Shown one piece after another: positions 10,951 to 19,421 of a DNA stretch of 64,000 nt. A program made the position numbers and the translations under genes. The DNA comes from Cafeteria roenbergensis. Its lineage: Eukaryota > Sar > Bigyra > Bicosoecida > Cafeteriaceae. Under the pieces are notes generated by a model, which saw only the letters and a program-made list of their open reading frames with translations, ran no database searches and had not been told where the DNA came from. Location: the NCBI GenBank assembly GCA_008330645.1, contig VLTN01000081.1, positions 1-64,000 of the forward strand, written 5' to 3'. The stretch's first letter is position 1; the number at the start of each line of letters is the position of its first letter.

Positions 10951-11127
10951 TGTTCCCCCGGCCCCGCTTCGCAGTGCCGAGTGACGAGCATCAGAGCTGT
11001 GGGTCACATTCGAGTTTGCTCTGCATGGTTGAGCAAATCGGCGCGCCGAGGACGCTGCCGGGGCCCCGCTTGCTCCATGCTTGTCAACAGCGCGCTCCTC
11101 AAGGACGCACGCAACCAAGAGCACCGC

Positions 11128-14100
11128 TCAAGCTCGATCGCCGGCGGCGCCGCCGCCCTTTGTGCGGTGGCGAATGACCTCAAGCACGGCGGCCTGCGCG
11201 TCACGTGCCAGCTCAGGCGTGAGGCTGCTCGCCGTGCGGCGAAGCACGGGCACGAGGCTGAGCGCCGCTTGCGACGAGACCATGCCAAGCTCGCTGACGA
11301 GCAGCACCAGCGCGCTCGCCGCAAAGCCTGGCGTCAGCCCGCTGTCGTCCTTGCGCGCTGCAAGGCAGATGACGTCATCCGCACGGTGCATGGCCTTCTC
11401 CAGCAGCACCGCCGGCGGGCTCACGAGCGTGTTGACGGCTTGCAACACCATGAGGGCGTTGACTGCCGTGCAGTCGTCGGAGTGATTCACAAAATGGCGA
11501 AGCAACGCGGTTGTCAGCTCGCTGTCGTCCGCTCGCGCCTGGGCAAGGCCGGCTAGCGCCCGCGGAACGTCCCGTTGGTCGATTGCCTGCCCCGTGGCCG
11601 CGCCTTTCAACGCCTTGAGGATCACGGGCTTGAGCGTGGCCACAAGGTCCCGTCGCTGGCTCGCCGGGAGGGGAAGGCGGCCCGCGCAGAAGAGGAGGTG
11701 GGAGGCGAAGTCCATGGTCATGGCGCCGGAGGCGGCGGCGTGCCTCGAGGCCTCGGCGATGCGGCCGCCGAGCTCTGCCGCCACAGCGTTGAACGCCTCC
11801 TGCGCGCGGGCCCGGCGGGCCCGGCGGCTCAGGAGCGCGTCAACGTCGCTGCTGTCCTCCGGCACAGCCCGCTCGACCCGCAGCAGCCGCTCGCTGGCCT
11901 CAACGCAGTGGCGGAGGTCGAGGAGGCCAGGGGCGCTCTCCAGCGCAGCGGCGACCTGGGCGACCGTCTCGGCGCGGCGCAGGCGGCGCATCAGCCGTCG
12001 GTCCTCGCTCTCGTCGCCGGCGGCCGCCTCGTCCGGTTCCATCAGCTCTGCCAGGGATGCCGCGAAGCCCTGGGCCAGGAGTGCGGCCACCGCCGGGGCC
12101 TGCAGGTAGGCGCGCGCGCGCGCGTCGGCCTGCCACTGGCGGCGCTGCGGGGTGTGGAGGAGCGCCCAGAGCGCGAACACGCAGAGCCGGTGAGCGGTTT
12201 CGGCCACAGGTGCGGCCTGGGGCGCCCCGGGGCGGGGGGCCTGCGCAAGGGCGGCGGGAGCGCAGTCGTCGAGCAAGGCGCGAGCGCGCTTGGCCAGGTC
12301 CTCAGTGGCGTTGGGGCCGAGCCTGCAGCCGAGGCGCGTGCCGGAGAAGCAGGTGGTGACGCACTGCCAGTCGTCGAACGCGTCGACGTCGTCCTCGAGC
12401 CGTTGCTCGGCGGCCGACACCACGCCCGCGGCGCGCGCCACCACGCCGAGCCTGGCGGCGTCGAGCCCAGCGAGCAGCCTCGCCACGTTGAGCGGCGCCA
12501 TGGTTCCGTTGGAGACCATGGGGGCGGCCTGCGCCGCGAGCTCTGCAAGGCAGCGCGAGAAGTCGCCGGCCTCGTCGGGGTCGGTGGCGTGCCTGGCGCG
12601 CGCGGGACCATCGTCAGCAGCCGCATCGTCCGTGTCAACGGGCGGGAAGGCCTGCTCGAGCCGGCACATGCCCCAAACCAGGTTGGCGGTGACCCCGGGG
12701 TGGAGGACGACTCCCCTAGCCATTGCCGTGCGCGCCGCAGCGCGGGCCGACCGGAGGAAGGAGCGGGCGCGGGGCCACAGCGGCGAGACCGCGACGTCGG
12801 CGACGGAGGCCGGGGAGGAGGAGGGGCGGGTCGCGGGCCCGGCGGGCGCCGCAGCGCCGGCCGACAGCGACGCCGCCGCAGACGCGGCCTCGGGCGGCGA
12901 CGAGTCAGCTCCCCGCTGGATGTGCGCGGCGATCCTGCTGGCGGCGTTGGCGAAGAGGTGGGGGTCAAACGCCGCGGGCTGGGCCTCCCACACAGCCAGC
13001 GCCTCGTCGGCGCTGGTGCTGGCGCGCAGCGCCGCCGCGATGGCTCGCTGCTCCTGCATGGCGTTCGCGCTGAGCGCGGGGCGTGCCGGGCCCGCCGACG
13101 GAGCCGCGGCGCCCGCGTCGGAGCTCGCAGCTGGCGCAGCTGGCGGGGCCGCGGCCAGCCCCTCTTCCACCGCCGAGCTCTCGGGCTGCCGGAAGCGCTG
13201 GTGCTGGGACCTGCCCTCGTCATCGCTGGTGGCGGCGTCCAGCGCATCTGCCACCGCCGCGGCTGCCGCCTCCGCATGGCCGTCGTCGCCCGACCTGGCC
13301 GACGCCGCGCGAGCCAGGATCTGCCGCGCCCGAGACAGGTGCGCCGCCGCTGCCTGCCCGTCGGCGCCGCCCACCGTACGGATCACCCAGTCGCTGCTGA
13401 GGACGGCAGAGCTGGAGAGCAAGGCCCTGGCCTCGGCAGGGCTCGGTGCGCCCAGGATGGCCCTGCCCACCACGTCAACGGCCGACACGCAGTTGGCCGC
13501 CCGGCGCCGAGGCTGCGTCGCGGGGAGGAGCAGCGGAAGGGCCTCGTCAGCCGCGGTGACAAGCCGCCACGCGGCCGCCACGTCTTCAGCCAGCGAGGGC
13601 GGGGAGCGCTGCAACACGCCGACGGCCGCCGTGCACGTGACCAGCAGCGCGAAACCGTCCATTGGCTCTGCAGGCAGGGCTGCAAGCGCAGCCTTGGCAG
13701 CAGTCGCGGCCGCCTCTTCGCTCCGCCCTGCTGCGGCTGCGGCTGCGGCTGCGGCTGGGGATGTTGGTGACCTGGGGGCGGGCGCTGCACTGGCCTCGTC
13801 GCCCTCGTCGGCGGCAGCCGGGGTGGGAGGCGATGCTCCGCGGGCCAGGAGCTGGGCTGCAGCCTCTGCCTCAACACGGGATGCCAGCGCAGCAAGGAAC
13901 GGCCCCCGGAGGTGGCCGTGCGCCGCAAGACCGGACGCCGAGCGGGATACCGACGCCGGGTGGCCCGCGGCGAGGCTCTCTGCAGCAGCCGCGGCCGCGA
14001 GCTCCAACACCTCTTCGTCGCCACCAGCCGCCGTGTGAAACGCCTCGATGACGTTGGAGAGCGCCGAGAACCGGGCCTTGGAGTGCTGCCTTGCCGAGCC

Positions 14101-14505
14101 GCCTTTGGCCGGAGCCGCGATGGCGTCGCGCAGGAGCGCTGGGAGCTGTCGTGCAGCTACCTCCATTACGCGCCGGGCATCGGTGCTGAGCTCCCCTGCT
14201 GCGCTTCCTCGGCCCCCAGCCGGAGATGCCTCCAGCTGCATGAGCTTGCTGAGGAGGAAGCCGAAATCGTTCACTCGGATGCCTGCTCCGTGCTGGTTCA
14301 GGAGCTCGAGCACGTCCTTGGACACGCGAGCGCTCCGCAGGCCGTCAAACAGCGTGCCGCCTCCCTGCTGCCGGCGGGGGCTGTCCTTGGCCGGGCGACG
14401 GGTGCTCCCCGCGGTCGTTGCGCGCCGCACAAAGGCGCGCGCTGCCGGCGCCGCGTCCAGCGGCAGCGCCGCGAGCCTCGCCGCCTGGCGGCCCCGAAGC
14501 AGCAT
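11128..14505 (-). CDS. 1,125-residue Ala-rich helical protein, probably mitochondrial, function unknown
   Basis: Single open frame from an ATG at 14505 to TGA at 11128. The first 50 residues are rich in Arg, Ala, Leu and Ser and almost lack acidic residues (MLLRGRQAARLAALPLDAA...), as in a mitochondrial or other organellar presequence. The rest is Ala/Leu-rich and likely alpha-helical, with segments such as LLNQHGAGIRVNDFGFLLSK and a C-terminal LLRHFVNHSDDCTAVNALMV that resemble the helical-repeat part of organellar RNA-binding proteins (FASTK/RAP or octotricopeptide type). No RAP or other named domain is recognisable, so this is only a structural guess. It is 177 bp upstream of ALG10 exon 1 on the same strand. 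An unrecognised in-frame intron cannot be excluded. Confidence 0.65.
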   Translation of the reverse strand: MLLRGRQAARLAALPLDAAPAARAFVRRATTAGSTRRPAKDSPRRQQGGGTLFDGLRSARVSKDVLELLNQHGAGIRVNDFGFLLSKLMQLEASPAGGRGSAAGELSTDARRVMEVAARQLPALLRDAIAAPAKGGSARQHSKARFSALSNVIEAFHTAAGGDEEVLELAAAAAAESLAAGHPASVSRSASGLAAHGHLRGPFLAALASRVEAEAAAQLLARGASPPTPAAADEGDEASAAPAPRSPTSPAAAAAAAAAGRSEEAAATAAKAALAALPAEPMDGFALLVTCTAAVGVLQRSPPSLAEDVAAAWRLVTAADEALPLLLPATQPRRRAANCVSAVDVVGRAILGAPSPAEARALLSSSAVLSSDWVIRTVGGADGQAAAAHLSRARQILARAASARSGDDGHAEAAAAAVADALDAATSDDEGRSQHQRFRQPESSAVEEGLAAAPPAAPAASSDAGAAAPSAGPARPALSANAMQEQRAIAAALRASTSADEALAVWEAQPAAFDPHLFANAASRIAAHIQRGADSSPPEAASAAASLSAGAAAPAGPATRPSSSPASVADVAVSPLWPRARSFLRSARAAARTAMARGVVLHPGVTANLVWGMCRLEQAFPPVDTDDAAADDGPARARHATDPDEAGDFSRCLAELAAQAAPMVSNGTMAPLNVARLLAGLDAARLGVVARAAGVVSAAEQRLEDDVDAFDDWQCVTTCFSGTRLGCRLGPNATEDLAKRARALLDDCAPAALAQAPRPGAPQAAPVAETAHRLCVFALWALLHTPQRRQWQADARARAYLQAPAVAALLAQGFAASLAELMEPDEAAAGDESEDRRLMRRLRRAETVAQVAAALESAPGLLDLRHCVEASERLLRVERAVPEDSSDVDALLSRRARRARAQEAFNAVAAELGGRIAEASRHAAASGAMTMDFASHLLFCAGRLPLPASQRRDLVATLKPVILKALKGAATGQAIDQRDVPRALAGLAQARADDSELTTALLRHFVNHSDDCTAVNALMVLQAVNTLVSPPAVLLEKAMHRADDVICLAARKDDSGLTPGFAASALVLLVSELGMVSSQAALSLVPVLRRTASSLTPELARDAQAAVLEVIRHRTKGGGAAGDRA

Positions 14506-14808
14506 GCCTCTCGAACTGGAAGCGAGCCAGGTCGAGCCTCAGGCACCCGACGCTGAGGTTTGGGCGGCAGTGGCACGAGGTTGCGGGGATAGTTGCGTGC
14601 CTCGTGCTCTGCTTCACCAGCGCATGACAGGCCGCAGGGCAAGCGAGGAGGTTGCGCCCGCAGACCGCACAATCGGCGGCATGCCTGCCAGTGTCGTGGG
14701 GTCGCTTGAAGAGTGGTGGGGGTGGGGCTCCAGCGTGTGGCCTCCCACGGGCATCGCGAAAAACACTCGCCCCTTGGCCTTTTCGCACGCAGCGCTCGCA
14801 AGACACGC
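14506..14808. other. intergenic, no gene seen
   Basis: 303 bp between two minus-strand genes: 5' region of the 1,125-residue protein gene and 3' region of the BTB gene. No motif recognised. Confidence 0.5.
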
Positions 14809-17208
14809 TCACAAATCCTCAAAACACACGACCGCGGGCTCCTTTTCCGAGAACTCGAACTTGAGGCGCTTCCCCGAGGCGGAGTTCTCGATGATGACGA
14901 GGCCGTGGCTGCCCCGCTTGCAGTCCCCAGGCCCGCCGCCGCCTCCTGCTGACTTGCCGGACTCGTCACAGGCAACAGCACCAGCACTGGTCGCGTTGAT
15001 CTTCGACAGCAGAACGACCCCGGCGCTCTCAAGAACGAAAGCCTCGCCGCCGTCGCCCCCGTTCGCGTTGGTGGAGCTACCGGAGAGCCCGCCAGCGCCG
15101 TGGCTGGATTCGCCCGCCGAACCGGACCCGTTCGAGTCGTCCTTGCCGCCGTTCCCGCCGCCGTCCGAGCCGATCCTGAGTGCCTCGGCGGTGCGCATCT
15201 GCCCGTGCCCCCCCTGCCCCATCTTGCCGTCCTTGCAGCCGCCGCCACCTCCGCCGCCCGAAGACCACGAGTGCGCCGCCGTGCCGCCCCCGCCCCCGCC
15301 GGCGCCCACCAGAACCTTGCCGTCGTGAAGCTCGGACGTGACCAGGCTGGAGCCGCCTCCTGAGCCCGTCTTGTAGTTGTAGCCGCCCTTGCCTCCGTTG
15401 GGCCAGGCCGCGCTGGTCATCACGCTGTCGGAGTTGTCCGCCAGGCCGCCCTCGCCCACGTACACCGACAGCCTGTCATCGGGAAGCAGCTTGTAGTGCA
15501 CGCGGATGAAACCCCCGGCTCCACCCGCGGCGCCTCCTGAGTGTTTCCCCGACGCCCCGCCCGCGCCCCACAGCGAAATCGTCAGCAACTTCGCCACGGG
15601 AGCGCGGGGCTCGTTGGAGAACCCGGCCACGGTCTTGCGGGCCCACGCCTCGCTGAAGGGCACCATCTGGTGGCAGTAGAGCTCCACGAGCTGCTCGGGG
15701 GCGAGCAGGCCGGAGGGGCCAACGTCGGCAGCGAGCCCCGCCGCGTCGATGAGGGGGAAGCGAACCGCGTCCAGCACCTCTCCCAGCACTTCGCGCAGGT
15801 CGGCGGGCTCGGCAGTCTGCACGACCGAGTGCTGCAGCGTGTCCTTGGCGCGCAGCCGCATCGCGCGCAGCTTCGGGCCCAGGCCGGCCATCTGCGCGTC
15901 GGTGAGACTCAGGAACGACGCGTCGTCCGGGACGTCGGCGGAGTGCATCTCGTGGGGCGGAATGAAGGCCTTGCCTCGGCGGCGCGCCTCGCGAGCCAGG
16001 CTGCTGCCCCGGGCGGCCGGCTCAAACTCCAGCTCCCCGCCGCCGACGCACTTCTCTTGGGCCTCGGCTCTGCCGGGGATGTCGTGCGAGAGGAAGGAGT
16101 AGGCGGCCTCCAGGTCCTCCTTGGACCGGCCGATGGGGGAGGGGCCCTTGCCCTCCGCGTGGGCAATGGCCATCTGGTTGAGGCCCCAGCGCACGACGGC
16201 GCGGAACACGTCCACCTCGTCAGTGGCGCAGCGCGGGTCGCTGACGAAGGTGAGAAGCGCGTCGCGATCCAGGCGCAGGATGCCCTCTGAGCGCAGCGCC
16301 GTGGCGGTGTTCAAGAAGGCGCTGGAGAAGGCAAGGTCGCGGATCACAGGGTTCTGCAAAGCGCGAGCGGCAGCGGGCACGGCGGCGGACGCAACAGGCA
16401 GCACGTTGTTGCGGTGGTGGCCGGCCTGGGAGCGGCGCAGAGGAGCAGCGGCGGGGCAACTGGGCCGCGCGGCCTGAGCAGCAAGGCCGCGCGGCCTGCA
16501 CAACGAGGCGAGAGAAGGCGCTGGTGGGTGGCCCGGGGCAGCGCAACTCGCTCAGCAGGCGCTTTGCCGTCAGGGCTCACAGCCATCGCCACGGCCTTGG
16601 CGGCCATGGTCATGACGTTCTCGGGCTCGCCCGAGAGCATGGCCGAGATGCGCTCGCCGCAGTCGTCGGCCAGGTCGCCGAACCCGTAGCGGTCCGCGTA
16701 GTCCTTGACGTCCAGCAGCAGAGAAGGCGCGTTGGACCATTTGCTCGTGTACGCGTGCGCGAGCAGCTCCTTCCACACCTCCGGCGAGTCCTCGGGCAGC
16801 TGCGAGGAATGCAAACGGAGGTCAGGCAGACGCTGGGGCGTGGGGCGGCAGCTCTTGCCGCGGCGGCAGCACAGGCTGGGCGCGCGAGCCGAGCAAAGCA
16901 AGCGGCCTGCTCACGGAAATCTCTCCGGCCTTGGTCTCGCGCCACTCGCCGCTCAGCATGGACCTGAGGACCGTCGACCGCGTCATCAGCACGAACTTGT
17001 GCGCGGCCATGCGCTGCTTGGTCGGGCCCACGACCAGCACCAGGTCCGCGAACTTGTCGTCGGCCATGAGGCGCTTGAACACCGCCACAGTCTTGGCATG
17101 GTTCGTCACGTGAGGCTCCGACTCGAGCGGCACCTGCTGAACGCCGTCGTCCTCATCTTCCGAGTGCTCTCCACGCACCCACTCCTCCGGCTCGGCGGTC
17201 GCGGCCAT
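14809..17208 (-). CDS. BTB-BACK domain protein with C-terminal glycine-rich domain
   Basis: Exons 17208-16915, 16799-16581 and 16353-14809, all joined in phase 0, give 685 residues. After an acidic N-terminus, residues about 35-135 form a BTB/POZ fold: FADLVLVVG, AAHKFVLMTRSTVLRSML and, across the first junction, GEISLPEDSPEVWKELLAHAYT. A BACK-like helical region follows (LRLDRDALLTFVSDPRC, EVDVFRAVVRWGLNQ). BTB-BACK proteins are usually substrate adaptors of cullin-3 ubiquitin ligases. Instead of Kelch repeats, the last 200 or so residues are a glycine-rich domain with LLTISLWGAGG, GGAGGFIRVHYKL, DRLSVYVGEGG and later GGGGGG tracts, resembling the glycine-rich domain of ALK-type receptors and some bacterial surface proteins. 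The start is the ATG giving MAATAEPEEW. Cullin-3 function is inferred only from the BTB-BACK pair. Confidence 0.85.
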
Positions 17209-17400
17209 TGCCCCGATCCCTGCGCGGTGCCGCGTCGGGTGGATCTGCCCCGTTTTCACACCGGAGCGCTGCGGGCATATTCCCGGCTCCGGCAAATATT
17301 GGCCCAGCGCCCTCGGCGATCGCTCGGCGGCAGCGCGTGCTGGACTGGCCGCCCGGCGCCGGCCGGCACTCCCTCGTCGCCCTCGCGACAGGCATCAGAC
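17209..17400. promoter_or_regulatory. bidirectional promoter region between BTB gene and cathepsin B
   Basis: 192 bp separate the two divergent ATGs, so both promoters and 5' leaders must lie here. The slightly AT-richer GGCATATTCC near 17275 and GCAAATATTGG near 17292 could be core elements. Assignment is by position, not by a recognised motif. Confidence 0.5.
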
Positions 17401-19166
17401 ATGCGCACCGCAATGCTCGCTCTGGCGGCCATCGCCTCGGTGGCCTCGGCCACCATGGTCCACAACGACGTGAGCGGCGCTGCGGCCGGCCGAGGATCTC
17501 GCGCCAGCCGGCTCGCGGCCCCGCCCCTCGCCCGGGACTGCCCGTTCCTCGGCGCGGCCCCGCCCCAGCGGCGAGAGGCGCACCGGGAATACGCAATCTG
17601 GCCCTGGCCTGGCCGAGAGGGCGCCCCGTGCCGACGCAGCGGCCGAGCCACCCGTGGTTGAACCCGGCGTTTGTTCCGTGACGCGAGCACGCGCAGGACC
17701 TTCTGCGCACCGTGCGCGCCAAGGCCACCACGTGGACGGCTGAGCACAGCCCGCACTTCTTCAACTGGACCCTGACCGAGGCCGCGCGCCTCATGGGCTC
17801 CCGCCAGGACGCCCAGGCCAAGGCAGTGTACGCCGCCCTGCCGGTGCGGTCCTACGCCGACTCCCGCATCTCCCTGCCCGCCACCTTTGACGAGCGTGAC
17901 AAGTGGCCCAAGTGCACCATCATGCAGGAGATCCGCGACCAGGCGTCGTGCGGCTCCTGCTGGGCCTTCGGGACCGTCGAGGGTGAGTCGGCGGTGGTGA
18001 CATGCGCTCTGGCCCGCGCGCGCTTGCACCGCTTCGGCGCGCTGCAGTCGCCAGCTCCACCCCCGACGCGCCCGTGCGCCCTCTGCTCCCCGGTGCTGTG
18101 CCGCCCGCAGCCTTCAACGACCGCCGCTGCGCTTCCACCAACGGCGAGGGCGCTGAGGCCAACACCATGATGAGCGCCCAGGACGTCACCTCCTGCTGCT
18201 CCGGTGAGCCCCCCCCCCCCACCCCACCCCCTTTGTGGCCAGCCGCGCGCACCACGCGCCGCGCCTTCTCCGATTGCCTCCCCCCCGAGATAGTCCGCCC
18301 CTCACTCGTGCCCCACTGCGAGACTGGCGCCTCCAGCCGAGGGTTCGCTCAGTCAATTGCGCCCTCGCCCCCAGCGCTTTCCGCCGCGCCACTTCCAACC
18401 CCGCAGGCTTCACCTGCTTCGGCTGCCAGGGCTGCAACGGCGGCATGCCCCCCACCGCGTGGCAGTTCCTCACCACCAAGGGCGTCGTGACCGGCGGCGA
18501 CTACAACACCAACGGCACCTGCCGCACCTACGAGATCCCCCCCTGCGAGCACCACGTCAAGGGCCCGCGCCCCGATTGCAAGGAGGGAGGCGCCACCCCC
18601 GCCTGCACTTCCCAGTGCGACACCGGCTACAGCGTGCCGTACGCCAAGGACAAGCACATGGCCAAGTCCGTCTACTCCCTCAACAGCGTGGCTGACATCC
18701 AGCAGGACATCTACCAGTATGGCGCCGTCACCGCGTGAGTTGGCTCGCACAGCGCCTTGCCTGATGCCTGCAGCCCGCCGCTGCTGGCCGAGGTGGCCCC
18801 TGGCGGGGCGCGTGCCTGCCTGCCTGCCTGCCTGCAGCCAGCCGGCCACGGGTCGGATCCTCCTCTGCAGCGCCCAATCCCATCCCCCCTCCCCCTCCCC
18901 TCCTCCGCGACCTGTCCCATCGCAGCGCCTTCTCCGTGTACGAGGACTTCCTGAGCTACAAGTCCGGCGTGTACAAGCACGTCACCGGCTCCATGCTCGG
19001 CGGCCACGCCATCTCCATCATCGGCTGGGGCACCGAGAGCGGCACCGACTACTGGCTCGTGCGGAACAGCTGGAACACCGACTGGGGAGCCAACGGCTAC
19101 TTCAAGATCGCCCGTGGTGTCGACGAGTGCGGCATCGAGGACGAGGTGGTCGCCGGCGACGTTTGA
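17401..19166 (+). CDS. cathepsin B (papain-family cysteine protease, C1A)
   Basis: Lysosomal or digestive-vacuole protease with endopeptidase and peptidyl-dipeptidase activity. Exons 17401-17469, 17697-17982, 18111-18203, 18407-18734 and 18926-19166 give 338 residues, the usual cathepsin B length. Order: signal peptide (about residues 1-17), propeptide with [13 protein letters not shown] (cathepsin B inhibitor region), mature N-terminus at about [11 protein letters not shown] (residue 83), and the active-site block [12 protein letters not shown] with nucleophile Cys111. The occluding-loop segment [13 protein letters not shown] carries the His198-His199 pair that confers exopeptidase activity. 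Catalytic His286 lies in [11 protein letters not shown] and Asn306 in RNSWNTDWG. All junctions fall at conserved sequence and keep phase. Intron 4 contains a TGCC microsatellite. In a phagotroph this would fit digestion of engulfed prey. Confidence 0.96.
18813..18836 (+). repeat. (TGCC)n microsatellite in cathepsin B intron 4
   Basis: About five TGCC units followed by TGCAG, inside the 18735-18925 intron but about 90 bp before the acceptor actually used. Confidence 0.9.
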
Positions 19167-19421
19167 GCGCCTCTTCTTGAGGGAACCCTGCCCCAAGGGC
19201 GCGCGTGCGCGGACCCCTTGTGTCCAGCGCCCCGCCCAGCGCGTGCAGCCCGCTGCGTGATTGCCCCTCGCAATCGTAGCTTCTCACTCGCGCCCGCCGC
19301 ACGTGCATCACCGCTCCGCTTCGGCCGCAACCACGCGTGGAAATGGGCCACGCTCACGCGCCCACATCAAAGGGATGGCCCGCGCGCCCAGCGTTTGCGA
19401 TCCGCCCCTTGCACACATGCT
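19167..19421. other. convergent 3' intergenic region
   Basis: 255 bp between the stop codons of cathepsin B (+) and the helicase (-). No feature seen. Confidence 0.5.
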
